This document shows positions 8,522 to 19,234 of a DNA stretch of 64,000 nt, in pieces; positions within the stretch are counted from its first letter, which is position 1; the number at the start of each line of letters is the position of its first letter. This DNA is from Paraburkholderia piptadeniae. Its GTDB lineage: Bacteria > Pseudomonadota > Gammaproteobacteria > Burkholderiales > Burkholderiaceae. Below the pieces are notes generated by a model. It was not told the origin of the DNA. It did no database searches and was given only the letters and a program-made list of their open reading frames with translations. The stretch covers positions 3,641 to 67,640 of the forward strand of contig NZ_CYGY02000008.1 in assembly GCF_900007165.1 (NCBI RefSeq), given 5' to 3'. Made by a program: the position numbers and the translations under genes.

Positions 8522-10567
8522 TCAGCGGGATGAACCCGGTTTCTTCGTGCCACCCGGCGCGTTGCGGTTGCGCAGCGTTGGCTTGCCGGTGCGGGCTTGC
8601 GCGCCGGCGGGCGCCTTCGCCTTGGCCTTCGGCGCCGTTGTTGCCGCCATCGCGCGCGCCGTGTCGGTGTCCGTGTCGGCGTTGTCGAGGTAAGCCGTTG
8701 CGCCGTCGGCGGCAGCGGGCTTCCACACCTGGCCGACAGCCAGCGACTTCAGCTTCTTCTTGCCGCCGTACCACATGTTCACGAGACCGCGCGAGAAGAA
8801 CACGGCTGAGAACATCGACGTCAGAATGCCGATACAGTGCACGACGGCAAAGCCGCGCACCGGGCCCGAGCCGAACGCAAGCAACGCGAGACCGGCGATC
8901 AGCGTCGTCACGTTCGAGTCGAGAATCGTCGCCCATGCGTGCGCGTAGCCGTTCTGGATCGCCAGTTGCGGCGGCGCGCCGTTGCGCAGCTCTTCGCGCA
9001 CGCGCTCGTTGATCAGCACGTTCGCGTCGATCGCCATACCGAGCGCGAGCGCGATAGCGGCGATGCCCGGCAGCGTCAGCGTGGCCTGCAGCATCGACAG
9101 GATCGCGATCAGCAGCAGCAGGTTCACCGACAGCCCGATCATCGAGATCAGGCCGAACAGCATGTAGTACGCGATCATGAACGCCGCGATCGCGATGAAG
9201 CCGTAGACGACGGAATCGAAGCCCTTCTTGATGTTGTCCGCGCCAAGGCTCGGGCCGATCGTGCGTTCTTCGATGATGTCCATCGGCGCCGCGAGCGAGC
9301 CGGCGCGCAGCAGCAGCGCGAGGTCCGTTGCCGCTTGCGGCGTCGGCTGGCCCGTGATCTGGAAGCGGTCGCCCAGTTCCGACTGGATCGTCGCAACCGT
9401 CAGCACTTCGCCCTTGCCCTTTTCGAACAGCACCATCGCCATCGGCTTGCCGATGTTGTCGCGCGACACGCTGCGCACCGCGCGGCCGCCCGCCGAATCG
9501 AGACGGATGTTGACGGAAGGACGCTGGTGCTCGTCGAAGCCCGCCGACGCGTCGATGATGCGGTCGCCCGTGAAGATCACGGCCTTGCGCAGCAGCACGG
9601 GTGCCTGGTTGCCCTGCGTGAACAGTTCGTCGCCGGCCGGCACGGGATCGCTCGGGTTCGGATGCAGGCCGTTCGGATCGGCGAGACGCGCTTCGAGCGT
9701 CGCCGTCCGGCCGATGATGTCCTTCGCCTTCGCCGTGTCCTGCACGCCCGGCAGCTCGACGACGATGCGATCGGGGCCTTGCTGCTGGATCACCGGCTCG
9801 GCCACGCCGAGTTCGTTGACGCGGTTATGCAGCGTCGTGATGTTCTGCTTGAGCGCCGCGTCCTGCACCGTCTTCTGCACGGCCGGCGTGAACGTGCCCA
9901 CCACCTGGAAGCCACCGCTCGGGTTCGGCTGCGTGGCCCACTGCAGTTCGTTCACGCCCGCTTGCAGTTGCGTGAGCGCGTTTTCCGCGGCACTCTGGTC
10001 CGCGAAATTGACGACGACCGACTGGCCGACGCGATTCACGCCGCCGTCGCGGATGTTCTTGTCGCGCAACAGCGTGCGCGCATCCGAGGCGTCCGAATCC
10101 AGCTTCTTGTTCAGCGCGCCCGCCATGTCGACCTGCAGCAGGAAGTGCACGCCGCCGCGCAGGTCCAGACCGAGATACATCGGCAGCGCGTGCAGGGCCG
10201 TTAGCCAGTGCGGCGATGCGCTCTGCAGGTTCAGCGCGACGATGTACTGCGGATCGGTCGGGTCGCTATTGAGCGACTTTTGCAGCAGGTCCTTGACGCG
10301 CAACTGCGTGTCGGTGTCCTTCACGCGCACGCGAATGTTCGCGTTCAACGTGGAGTTGTCGAACGTGACGTCGTCCGGCTTGATCTGGCTCGATGCGAGC
10401 GACGCTTCGACCAGCGACAGCGTGGCCGAATCGAGCTTCACCGTGGCCTTGCCGCTCGACACCTGCACCGCCGGCGCTTCGCCGAAGAAATTGGGCAGCG
10501 TGTACACGAGGCCGATGACGAGCGCCACCAGCATCACGACATATTTCCAGAGGGGATAACGATTCAT
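8522..10567 (-). CDS. secD: Protein translocase subunit SecD
   Basis: 681 aa. An N-terminal helix is followed by a large periplasmic region containing the conserved LGLDLRGGVHFLLQVD, then a C-terminal six-helix membrane bundle with AIDANVLINERVREEL, the standard SecD pattern. The C-terminus (about 60 residues after GGKKKLKSL) is a Lys/Ala/Gly-rich tail longer than in E. coli. The start MNRYPLWKY at 10567 is chosen over an in-frame ATG 12 bp upstream because SecD proteins begin with this motif. Part of yajC-secD-secF. Confidence 0.96.
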   Translation of the reverse strand: MNRYPLWKYVVMLVALVIGLVYTLPNFFGEAPAVQVSSGKATVKLDSATLSLVEASLASSQIKPDDVTFDNSTLNANIRVRVKDTDTQLRVKDLLQKSLNSDPTDPQYIVALNLQSASPHWLTALHALPMYLGLDLRGGVHFLLQVDMAGALNKKLDSDASDARTLLRDKNIRDGGVNRVGQSVVVNFADQSAAENALTQLQAGVNELQWATQPNPSGGFQVVGTFTPAVQKTVQDAALKQNITTLHNRVNELGVAEPVIQQQGPDRIVVELPGVQDTAKAKDIIGRTATLEARLADPNGLHPNPSDPVPAGDELFTQGNQAPVLLRKAVIFTGDRIIDASAGFDEHQRPSVNIRLDSAGGRAVRSVSRDNIGKPMAMVLFEKGKGEVLTVATIQSELGDRFQITGQPTPQAATDLALLLRAGSLAAPMDIIEERTIGPSLGADNIKKGFDSVVYGFIAIAAFMIAYYMLFGLISMIGLSVNLLLLIAILSMLQATLTLPGIAAIALALGMAIDANVLINERVREELRNGAPPQLAIQNGYAHAWATILDSNVTTLIAGLALLAFGSGPVRGFAVVHCIGILTSMFSAVFFSRGLVNMWYGGKKKLKSLAVGQVWKPAAADGATAYLDNADTDTDTARAMAATTAPKAKAKAPAGAQARTGKPTLRNRNAPGGTKKPGSSR

Positions 10568-10687
10568 GGAGTGGTCCAACGGGAGGTTGGCTTGAGTGCG
10601 ATGCGTCCGGCGATGAGCGCGGCGAGCGGAAGCGCCTGGGCGGGCTTCGACCGGCGCGAGGCCGCGCCGGACGCGAGAGAGCAGGCC

Positions 10688-11017
10688 TTACAGCGACTTC
10701 AGGGTGCCCTTCGGCAGAATGGTCGTGACCGACGCCTTCTGCACGGTGATTTCAGTGCCTTCCGCGATTTCGACGCCAACATAGGCTTCGCCGACCTTGG
10801 TCACCTTGCCGACGATGCCGCCGTTCGTCACCACTTCGTCGCCTTTCGCCATCGCGGCAAGCATGTTGCGGTGTTCCTTCTGGCGCTTCATTTGCGGGCG
10901 AATCATGATGAAGTAGAGCACCGCGAACATCAGAATCAACGGCAGGAAGCTCATCAGGCTCGATTCGGCGCCACCTGCTGCACTGCCTTGCGCGAAGGCA
11001 TTGGAAATGAACGACAC
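10688..11017 (-). CDS. yajC: Preprotein translocase accessory subunit YajC
   Basis: 109 aa small inner-membrane protein: one helix (about residues 21-40, LPLILMFAVLYFIMI) followed by the conserved RPQMKRQKEHRNMLAAM and GDEVVTNGGIVGKV segments of YajC. It associates with SecDF. 120 bp upstream of secD and downstream of tgt on the same strand, the conserved queA-tgt-yajC-secDF order. Confidence 0.97.
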   Translation of the reverse strand: MSFISNAFAQGSAAGGAESSLMSFLPLILMFAVLYFIMIRPQMKRQKEHRNMLAAMAKGDEVVTNGGIVGKVTKVGEAYVGVEIAEGTEITVQKASVTTILPKGTLKSL

Positions 11018-11226
11018 GTTGGTCTCTCCGTTATAACAATCAAAAAAATCAGCCGGTTATTCTACCACCGGCCATTTACGGGACGGCACCCGGAACAGGT
11101 TTTCCTGACAGGCTGTCAAGGGGTTTCGGGCGTTTCTCCGAAAGTAAATTGTAATGTCTGCTGCGCTATGTGGGAGGATGCTTTTCGCGCGGCGCCCGAC
11201 GTGCTTCCGTCGCGCCTCGTTTAACT

Positions 11227-12503
<1,277 letters not shown>

Positions 12504-12560
12504 AAACAGTCCGGCGCAGATGATAAACGCCGCCAGAAGATTGCCGGCGGCGGTGATGGA

Positions 12561-13622
12561 TTATGCGTTCAGCGCGTCGTCGCTGCGCGTGAGCAGCATC
12601 GCGTCGCCGTAGCTGAAAAAGCGGTAGCGCTCCTCGATTGCATGCCGATACGCCGCGCGTATCGTCTCGATGCCCGCGAACGCGGACACGAGCATCAGCA
12701 GCGTCGACTTTGGCAAATGGAAATTCGTCACCAGCCGGTCGACCACGCGAAACCTGTAGCCCGGCGTGATGAAAATATCCGTGTCGGCGCTCGTCGCGGC
12801 AAGCGGGCGGCCCGCGGCTTCGGCGTCGCGCGCGGCGGCTTCGAGCGCGCGCATCGACGTCGTGCCCACCGCGATCACGCGATTGCCACGCGCCTTCGTC
12901 GCCGTGATCCTGTCGACCAGCGACTGCGGCAACTGATACCACTCGCTATGCATCTTGTGCTCGGCGATGTTGTCGACGCGTACCGGCTGGAACGTGCCCG
13001 CGCCGACGTGCAGCGTGAGCGTCGCGCGCTCGACGCCTTTTTCGTCGAGCCGCGCGAAGATCGAGTCGTCGAAATGCAGGCCGGCCGTGGGCGCGGCGAC
13101 GGCGCCCGGGTTTTGCGCGTACACCGTCTGATAGCGCGTTTCGTCGAAAGCGTCGGGGTCGTGCTCGATATACGGTGGCAGCGGCAGACGGCCGTATTGC
13201 TCGATGAGCGTCAGGCAGTCGCCCGGGAAGTGCAGCGTGTAGAACGGCTCGACGCGCTCGCCCACCGTGACCTCGAACGCGTCGGCGAGACGCAGCGTCG
13301 TGCCCGGCCCCGGGCTCTTGCTCGCGCGGATCTGCGCGAGCGCGGTGCGCTCGCCCGTCAGACGCTCGACGAGGACTTCGATCTTGCCGCCACTGGCCTT
13401 CTGGCCGAGGAACCGCGCCTTCAGCACTTTGGTATCGTTGAATACGAGCAGATCGCCGGCGTCGACGAGCTCGGGCAGCTCGGCGAAATGGCGGTCCGCG
13501 AACGTCGCGGGCTTCGTCTGCCCATTCACTTCGAGCAGACGGCTCGCGCTGCGCTCGGGCAAGGCGACTTGCGCGATCAACTCGGGCGGCAGGTCGAAAT
13601 CGAAATCGGAAAGCGTGAACAT
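12561..13622 (-). CDS. queA: S-adenosylmethionine:tRNA ribosyltransferase-isomerase
   Basis: 353 aa QueA, which transfers the ribosyl of SAM to preQ1 in tRNA to give epoxyqueuosine. Conserved segments include the N-terminal [33 protein letters not shown] and [19 protein letters not shown], with [19 protein letters not shown] near the end. Length is normal. Divergent from recG across about 240 bp, and leading the queA-tgt-yajC-secDF series. Confidence 0.97.
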   Translation of the reverse strand: MFTLSDFDFDLPPELIAQVALPERSASRLLEVNGQTKPATFADRHFAELPELVDAGDLLVFNDTKVLKARFLGQKASGGKIEVLVERLTGERTALAQIRASKSPGPGTTLRLADAFEVTVGERVEPFYTLHFPGDCLTLIEQYGRLPLPPYIEHDPDAFDETRYQTVYAQNPGAVAAPTAGLHFDDSIFARLDEKGVERATLTLHVGAGTFQPVRVDNIAEHKMHSEWYQLPQSLVDRITATKARGNRVIAVGTTSMRALEAAARDAEAAGRPLAATSADTDIFITPGYRFRVVDRLVTNFHLPKSTLLMLVSAFAGIETIRAAYRHAIEERYRFFSYGDAMLLTRSDDALNA

Positions 13623-13860
13623 GCGGACTGATGTGATGCGCTGATGCGATATGAAACTGGATTGCCGTCTCGGACGGAACAGGGCTGAAACGAAGCCGGC
13701 CGGGCGACGGGATCGACGACTCGATCCATAGCGGGTACGCCGGCGGCCGTCGAGCGGCTATGATTGCGGGACATTGCCGCAGCGGTCATGCATGCGTGCC
13801 CGACTGGCGCGCGCTGGCCGCCAAACTTCTGAAGCCGTTATTGTACTTGCGAAGCGACTC

Positions 13861-16083
13861 ATGCCTTTGTCCGATAGCCGTTCACCCCTCGACACCGACG
13901 ACGCAGACGCTCCGAAGAAGCGCCGCGCCGCGCGGAGCAAGGCGGGCGCGGACGCGGCTCAGGACCCCGCTGTGCCCGACGCTCAAGACGCGAAGAAGCC
14001 CGCCGCGAAAAAGCCCACGCTCGCCAAGACAGCCGACAAGCTCGCGAAGCTCGGCCTCACGCGCGACATCGACCTCGTGCTGCATCTGCCTATGCGCTAC
14101 GAGGACGAAACCTCGCTGACGCCGGTCGGCGAACTGCTGCCCGGCGGAGTCGCGCAAACGGAAGGCGTCGTGTTCGACAACGAGATCGCGTACCGGCCGC
14201 GCCGCCAGTTGCTGGTGAAGATGCGCGACGACGCGGGCGACGAGCTGATCCTGCGCTTCCTCAATTTCTACGGCTCGCAGGTCAAGCAGATGTCGGTCGG
14301 CGTGCGGCTGCGTGTGCGCGGCGACGTGCGCGGCGGCTTCTTCGGGATGGAGATGGTGCATCCCGCGGTGCGCGTCGTCGATGAAGACACGCCGCTGCCG
14401 CGAGCGCTCACGCCCGTCTATCCGAGCACGGCGGGCGTTTCGCAGGCGTATCTGCGCAAGGCGATCGACAACGCGCTGTCGCGCACGTCGTTGCCGGAGC
14501 TGTTGCCCGAGCCCGTCGCGCGGCAATATTTGCAGCCGCTCGACGTGCCGCAGCTGATGGACGCCGTGCGCACGCTGCACCATCCCACTTCACATGCCGA
14601 CGAAACGGCGCTGATCGACGGCACGCATCCCGCGTGGACGCGCATCAAGTTCGAGGAACTGCTCGCGCAACAGATGTCGCTCAAGCGCGCGCACGAAGAG
14701 CGCCGCACGCGCGCCGCGCCCGCGATGCCGCGCCGTTCGCCTGCCGACGACGCATCGCTTGTCGCGCGTCTGTTGAAGGCGCTGCCGTTTGCGCTGACGG
14801 GCGCGCAGCAGCGCGTGAGCGCGGAGATCGCACACGATCTGACGCAGCCGCATCCGATGCAACGTCTGTTGCAGGGCGACGTCGGCAGCGGCAAGACGAT
14901 CGTCGCGGCGCTCGCGGCCGCTCAGGCCATCGACGCCGGTTATCAGGCCGCAATGATGGCGCCCACGGAGATCCTCGCCGAACAGCACGCGCGCAAGCTG
15001 CGCGGCTGGCTGGAGCCGCTCGGCGTGACCGTTGCGTGGCTCGCGGGCAGCCTCAAGACGAAGGAAAAGCGCAGTGCGCTCGAAGCGGCGGCGCTCGGCA
15101 CCGCGCAACTCGTGATTGGAACGCACGCGATCATTCAGGACGCGGTCGAATTCGCGCGGCTCGGCCTCGTGATCGTCGACGAACAGCATCGCTTCGGCGT
15201 CGAGCAGCGGCTTGCGCTGCGCGCGAAAGCCCAGAACGCCGCCGACGGCGCGCGCGACTTCCAGCCGCATCAGCTGATGATGTCCGCGACGCCGATCCCG
15301 CGCACGCTCGCGATGACGTACTACGCGGACCTCGACGTATCGACGATCGACGAACTGCCGCCGGGCCGCACGCCGATCCTGACCAAGCTGGTGTCCGACG
15401 GACGCCGCGACGAAGTGATCGGCCGCGTGCGCGAAGCAGCGTTGACGGGGCGCCAGGTGTACTGGGTCTGTCCGTTGATCGAGGAAAGCGAAACGCTGCA
15501 ATTGCAGACGGCCGTCGAAACGTACGAAACGCTTGTCGCCGCACTGCCGGAGCTGAAGGTCGGCCTCGTGCACGGACGCCTGACGCCCGTCGAGAAAGCG
15601 GCCGTGATGGACGCGTTCACCCGCAACGAAGTGCAGTTGCTCGTCGCGACGACGGTGATTGAAGTGGGCGTCGACGTGCCGAATGCGTCGCTGATGGTGA
15701 TCGAGCACGCGGAACGCTTCGGGCTCGCGCAGTTGCACCAACTGCGCGGACGGGTCGGGCGCGGCAGCGCGGCGTCGGTGTGCGTGCTGATGTATTCGGG
15801 GCCGCTGTCGATGACGGCGCGCGCGCGGCTGCAGACGATGCGCGAAACCACCGATGGCTTCGAAATCGCCCGTCGCGACCTGGAAATTCGCGGCCCCGGA
15901 GAATTTCTCGGCGCGCGCCAGTCGGGCGCCGCGATGCTGCGTTTCGCGGATCTCGAAAACGACGGCTGGCTGATCGAACCGGCGCGCGAAGCGGCCGCGA
16001 CGCTGCTTGCGCAGTATCCGAACGTCGTCACGCAGCATCTTTTGCGCTGGCTGAATACGCGCGAGCAGTATCTGAAGGCGTGA
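13861..16083 (+). CDS. recG: ATP-dependent DNA helicase RecG
   Basis: 740 aa branch-migration helicase acting on stalled forks and Holliday junctions. Order: a Lys/Ala-rich N-terminal extension (first 60 residues), the wedge/OB domain (about 60-250), helicase domain 1 with Walker A GDVGSGKT at 339-346 and DEQH at 440-443, SATPIPRTLAMTYYADLD as motif III region, and domain 2 with VATTVIEVGVDVPNAS and QLRGRVGRG. The start MPLSDSRS at 13861 is chosen; an in-frame ATG 87 bp upstream gives an Arg-rich, unlikely leader. Followed by oxyR 113 bp downstream. Confidence 0.95.
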   Translation: MPLSDSRSPLDTDDADAPKKRRAARSKAGADAAQDPAVPDAQDAKKPAAKKPTLAKTADKLAKLGLTRDIDLVLHLPMRYEDETSLTPVGELLPGGVAQTEGVVFDNEIAYRPRRQLLVKMRDDAGDELILRFLNFYGSQVKQMSVGVRLRVRGDVRGGFFGMEMVHPAVRVVDEDTPLPRALTPVYPSTAGVSQAYLRKAIDNALSRTSLPELLPEPVARQYLQPLDVPQLMDAVRTLHHPTSHADETALIDGTHPAWTRIKFEELLAQQMSLKRAHEERRTRAAPAMPRRSPADDASLVARLLKALPFALTGAQQRVSAEIAHDLTQPHPMQRLLQGDVGSGKTIVAALAAAQAIDAGYQAAMMAPTEILAEQHARKLRGWLEPLGVTVAWLAGSLKTKEKRSALEAAALGTAQLVIGTHAIIQDAVEFARLGLVIVDEQHRFGVEQRLALRAKAQNAADGARDFQPHQLMMSATPIPRTLAMTYYADLDVSTIDELPPGRTPILTKLVSDGRRDEVIGRVREAALTGRQVYWVCPLIEESETLQLQTAVETYETLVAALPELKVGLVHGRLTPVEKAAVMDAFTRNEVQLLVATTVIEVGVDVPNASLMVIEHAERFGLAQLHQLRGRVGRGSAASVCVLMYSGPLSMTARARLQTMRETTDGFEIARRDLEIRGPGEFLGARQSGAAMLRFADLENDGWLIEPAREAAATLLAQYPNVVTQHLLRWLNTREQYLKA

Positions 16084-16146
16084 CGGGGAAGCGCTTGCGC
16101 GCCGCAGCACAAGTGAAGGCGGCTTGAAGGTTGGCGAATTGGCCCC

Positions 16147-16178
16147 ATAGGTGTATAACAGAAACCTATCGAATCTAT
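16147..16178 (+). promoter_or_regulatory. Candidate OxyR operator upstream of oxyR
   Basis: Inverted repeat ATAGGT (16147-16152) and ACCTAT (16164-16169) followed by another CTAT at 16175. The nonamer CTATCGAAT (16166-16174) recurs in the inverted arms before the catalase gene (17230-17238 as CTATTGAAT; 17263-17271 on the other strand). ATAG/CTAT quartets are the core of known OxyR sites, though the spacing here differs from the E. coli consensus. Autoregulation is inferred. Confidence 0.45.
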
Positions 16179-16196
16179 CGCCCTGATTGGTCCCCA

Positions 16197-17156
16197 ATGA
16201 CCCTCACAGAACTGAAATATATCGTCGCCGTTGCCCGCGAGCGCCATTTCGGCCGAGCGGCGGAAGCGTGTTTCGTGAGCCAGCCGACGTTGTCGGTCGC
16301 GATCAAGAAGCTCGAAGACGAACTGAACGTGCAGATCTTCGAACGCGGCACGAGCGAAGTCAGCGTTACGCCGATTGGCGAGCAGATCGTCACGCAGGCG
16401 CAGCGCGTGCTCGAGCAGACGCTCGCGATCAAGGAAATCGCGAAGCAGGGCAAGGACCCGCTCGTCGGGCCGCTGCGCCTCGGCGTCATCTACACGATCG
16501 GACCGTACCTGCTGCCCACGCTCGTCAAGCAGATGATCAAGCGCGTCCCGCAGATGCCGCTGATGCTGCAGGAAAATTACACGCTCAAGCTGATCGAACT
16601 GCTCAAGCAGGGTGAGATCGATGTCGCGATCATGGCGCTGCCGTTTCCGGAAACGGGTCTGATGCTGCGTCCGCTGTACGACGAGCCGTTCGTCGTCGCG
16701 CTGCCGTCGGGACACGCGTGGGAGTCGCGCCACAAGATCGATCCGACCGACCTGAAGCAGGAAACGATGCTGCTGCTCGGCAGCGGGCACTGCTTCCGCG
16801 ATCACGTGCTTGGCGTGTGTCCGGAATTGATGCGCTTCTCGCAGAACGCGGACGGCATCCAGAAGACGTTCGAAGGCTCGTCGCTGGAAACGATCCGGCA
16901 TATGGTCGCGAGCGGCGTCGGCATTACCGTGCTGCCGCGCATGTCGGTGCATGAAGTGAAGGCGCACGCGGGCGGCGTCGATTCGGGGCTGCTCAGCTAC
17001 GTGCCGTTCGACGACCCGGTGCCGGATCGCCGCGTCGTGCTCGCATGGCGCAAGAGCTTCACGCGGATGCCCGCCATCGACGCGATCTGCGACGCCGTCG
17101 CCGCGTGCGATCTGCCGGGCGTGAAGAAGCTCGATCTGCCCGCAGCCGTCAACTAA
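16197..17156 (+). CDS. oxyR: Hydrogen-peroxide-sensing LysR regulator OxyR
   Basis: 319 aa LysR-type regulator. The N-terminal winged helix-turn-helix (residues 1-60, FGRAAEACFVSQPTLSVAIKK) is followed by the periplasmic-binding-protein-like sensor domain. The redox pair is exactly where E. coli OxyR has it: Cys199 (SGHCFRD) and Cys208 (GVCPEL), calculated from the codon positions 16791 and 16818. This separates it from other LysR proteins. Peroxide forms the Cys199-Cys208 disulfide and switches on defence genes. It stands directly before a catalase and dps, the expected targets. Confidence 0.96.
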   Translation: MTLTELKYIVAVARERHFGRAAEACFVSQPTLSVAIKKLEDELNVQIFERGTSEVSVTPIGEQIVTQAQRVLEQTLAIKEIAKQGKDPLVGPLRLGVIYTIGPYLLPTLVKQMIKRVPQMPLMLQENYTLKLIELLKQGEIDVAIMALPFPETGLMLRPLYDEPFVVALPSGHAWESRHKIDPTDLKQETMLLLGSGHCFRDHVLGVCPELMRFSQNADGIQKTFEGSSLETIRHMVASGVGITVLPRMSVHEVKAHAGGVDSGLLSYVPFDDPVPDRRVVLAWRKSFTRMPAIDAICDAVAACDLPGVKKLDLPAAVN

Positions 17157-17228
17157 GAGTCTTTGCTGACGCATCCCGTTCGTCGGGATGCGCCGCCCGC
17201 CAGCCGCCGCCTTCTGCATGAGGCGGAG

Positions 17229-17272
17229 ACTATTGAATACATAAAATTAATCAAATCGTCGTATTCGATAGT
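17229..17272. promoter_or_regulatory. Inverted repeat upstream of catalase, candidate OxyR site
   Basis: Arms ACTATTGAATAC (17229-17240) and GTATTCGATAGT (17261-17272), 11 of 12 positions complementary, separated by a 20-bp AT-rich spacer. The surrounding 60 bp are strikingly AT-rich for this genome, as expected of a promoter. The arms share CTATYGAAT with the region before oxyR. Confidence 0.5.
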
Positions 17273-17329
17273 TTTTAATAAGATTCCTCCATGGGTCGCC
17301 GAGATCCGTCACAACAAATGGGAGGAATC

Positions 17330-17464
17330 ATGCAGTCATCTACGTCGTCGTTGATCCCGTCTGTTTCCCCGTCGCCGCAGCAAGCGGCCCCTGCGGTGAA
17401 TGCCGCGTCCAGCTTCAGGATCGTCGCGTTTGCACTGCTCGTCGATCGCGCGCTGGCTGCCTGA
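17330..17464 (+). CDS. 44-aa hypothetical peptide upstream of catalase
   Basis: Short ORF beginning at ATG 17330 with a strong ribosome site (GGGAGGA, 17320-17326) at good spacing. The product is Ser/Pro/Ala-rich in its first 28 residues with a hydrophobic segment RIVAFALLV near the end, and stops 65 bp before the catalase start. It resembles nothing I recognise. It could be a real small protein or a translated leader of the catalase mRNA; the ribosome site is the only positive evidence. Confidence 0.4.
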   Translation: MQSSTSSLIPSVSPSPQQAAPAVNAASSFRIVAFALLVDRALAA

Positions 17465-17529
17465 CACGCTTTTCCTCTTATTCGAATTCCCCAAGACGGC
17501 ATTCGCCAGAACTAGCAAGGAGAACAGAT

Positions 17530-18978
17530 ATGTCTGAACGCAATCTCACGAGCGCCTCGGGCGCACCCGTCGCCGACAACCAGAACTCGCTGACGGCAGG
17601 CCCGCGCGGCCCCGTCGCGTTGCAGGACGTGTGGCTGATCGAAAAGCTCGCGCACTTCGACCGCGAAGTGATTCCCGAGCGCCGCGTTCACGCGAAGGGT
17701 TCGGGCGCGTTCGGCACGTTGACGGTGACGCACGACATCTCGCGCTACACGAAGGCCAAGGTGTTCTCGGAAGTCGGCAAGGAAACGCCGCTTTTCATGC
17801 GCTTTTCGACGGTCGCGGGCGAGCGTGGCGCCGCGGACGCCGAGCGCGACGTGCGCGGCTTCTCGATCAAGTTCTACACGGAAGAGGGAAACTGGGACGT
17901 CGTCGGCAACAACACGCCCGTGTTCTTCATCCGCGATCCGCTGAAGTTTCCGGACTTCATTCACACGCAAAAGCGCGATCCGTACACGAACATGCGCAGC
18001 GCGACGAACGCGTGGGACTTCTTCTCGCGTCATCCCGAGTCGCTGCATCAGGTGACGATCGTGATGAGCGATCGCGGTATTCCGAAGAACTATCGGCAGA
18101 TGCACGGCTTCGGCTCGCACACGTTCTCGTTCATCAACGCGAACGACGAGCGCTTCTGGGTGAAGTTCCACTTCAAGTCGATGCAGGGCATCGAGAACTA
18201 CACCGACGAAGAAGCCGCACAGGTTGTCGCGAGCGACCGCGAGAGCGCGCAGCGCGATCTGATCGGGTCGATCGACAGCGGCAACTTCCCGAAGTGGCGC
18301 TTCCAGATTCAGGTGATGCCCGAAGCGGACGCGGCGGCGTATCGCTACAACCCGTTCGACATCACGAAAGTGTGGCCGTACAAGGACTATCCGCTGATCG
18401 ACGTCGGCGTGATCGAGTTGAACCGCAACGCGCAGAACTACTTCGCGGACGTCGAGCAGGCTGCGTTCACGCCGGCCAACGTGGTGCCGGGCATCGGCTT
18501 CTCGCCGGACCGTCTGTTGCAGGGCCGCCTGTTCTCGTACGGCGACACGCAGCGCTATCGCCTTGGCGTGAATCACCATCTGATTCCCGTGAACGCGTCG
18601 CGTGCGCCGAATGTGCGTTCGTTCCATCGCGACGGCGGCATGCGCACGGACGGCAACCTCGGCGGCAACGTGAACTACGAGCCGAACCGCTTCGGCGACT
18701 TCGCGCAGGACCGCAACGCGATCGAGCCGCCGCTCGCAGCGGTCAACGTCGATCGCTACAACCATCGTGAGGACGAGGACTACTACAGCCAGCCGGCAGC
18801 CCTCTTCAGGATCTTTGATGCGGGCCAGCGCGAGCGTCTTTTCGCCAATATCGCGCGGGCGATCGAGGGCGTGCCGGCGGACATCGTCGCGCGCCAGGTC
18901 GAGCACTTCCGCAAGATCGATCCGGCGTATGCGGACGGCGTGGTCGCGGCCATCGAGGCGCTCGCGAAGGCGAAGTGA
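17530..18978 (+). CDS. Monofunctional heme catalase (small-subunit type)
   Basis: 482 aa, the usual length of clade 3 (KatA-type) catalases; decomposes hydrogen peroxide to water and oxygen. The distal His54 (VHAKGSG), the distal Asn in [12 protein letters not shown] and the proximal heme-ligand Tyr in [14 protein letters not shown] are all present, as is the NADPH-region sequence. It has no signal peptide, so is cytoplasmic. Preceded by AAGGAG at 17517-17522. Lies between oxyR and dps; B. pseudomallei has the bifunctional katG at this place, so this is a different enzyme in an equivalent setting. Confidence 0.96.
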   Translation: MSERNLTSASGAPVADNQNSLTAGPRGPVALQDVWLIEKLAHFDREVIPERRVHAKGSGAFGTLTVTHDISRYTKAKVFSEVGKETPLFMRFSTVAGERGAADAERDVRGFSIKFYTEEGNWDVVGNNTPVFFIRDPLKFPDFIHTQKRDPYTNMRSATNAWDFFSRHPESLHQVTIVMSDRGIPKNYRQMHGFGSHTFSFINANDERFWVKFHFKSMQGIENYTDEEAAQVVASDRESAQRDLIGSIDSGNFPKWRFQIQVMPEADAAAYRYNPFDITKVWPYKDYPLIDVGVIELNRNAQNYFADVEQAAFTPANVVPGIGFSPDRLLQGRLFSYGDTQRYRLGVNHHLIPVNASRAPNVRSFHRDGGMRTDGNLGGNVNYEPNRFGDFAQDRNAIEPPLAAVNVDRYNHREDEDYYSQPAALFRIFDAGQRERLFANIARAIEGVPADIVARQVEHFRKIDPAYADGVVAAIEALAKAK

Positions 18979-18986
18979 GGCGTTGG

Positions 18987-19010
18987 GCGAGCGGTGATTG
19001 AGCCGCTCGC
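18987..19010 (+). terminator. Stem-loop after catalase
   Basis: Perfect 8-bp stem GCGAGCGG (18987-18994) and CCGCTCGC (19003-19010) nine bases after the catalase stop. There is no T run, so it may be a weak terminator or an mRNA-stabilising hairpin. Confidence 0.45.
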
Positions 19011-19025
19011 GTCAAGGCAACGATG

Positions 19026-19121
19026 TTGTATGGGACCAGAATGAGTGCTCTGCATGAGGCTGGAGTGGGTGCTGAAGCACTAACTCCAACCGACGGCTAA
19101 AGCGCCAACTCTGGTCGACAG
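19026..19121 (+). repeat. Nested palindromic repeat, long form, copy 1
   Basis: First of two tandem copies with a 98-bp period. The outer arms ACCAGAATGAGTGCT...AGCGCCAACTCTGGT enclose an inner unit GCATGAGGCTGGAGT...GTGCTGAAGCAC...ACTCCAACCGAC, which is itself a diverged copy of the short repeat seen at 12453-12503. Copy 1 differs from copy 2 at only a few positions. Confidence 0.8.
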
Positions 19122-19122
19122 C

Positions 19123-19219
19123 TTTGCATGGGACCAGAGTAAGTGCTCTGCATGGGGCTGGAGTAAGTGCTGAAGCATTAACTCCAACCGACAGCTAAAG
19201 CGCCAACTCTGGTCGACAG
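19123..19219 (+). repeat. Nested palindromic repeat, long form, copy 2
   Basis: Second tandem copy. It starts TTTGCATGGGACCAGAG and ends AACTCTGGTCGACAG; between them sits a second complete unit (GCATGGGGCTGGAGTAAGTG ... CCGACAG). Outer and inner units share the order GCATGGG-(G/A)C(C/T)-(A/G)GAGTAAGTGCT-...-AACTC-...-GACAG, so a unit appears to have been inserted into the loop of another. It ends just before the ribosome site of the 52-aa ORF. Confidence 0.8.
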
Positions 19220-19234
19220 GACAGGAGAAAGATC

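Noticed and set aside
14590..16197. 535-aa minus-strand frame over recG
   Set aside because: Antisense of a clear RecG with all helicase motifs.
19026..19219. Tandem 98-bp repeats as a CRISPR array or tRNA cluster
   Set aside because: Units are contiguous with internal palindromes, no unique spacers and no cloverleaf or acceptor sequence.
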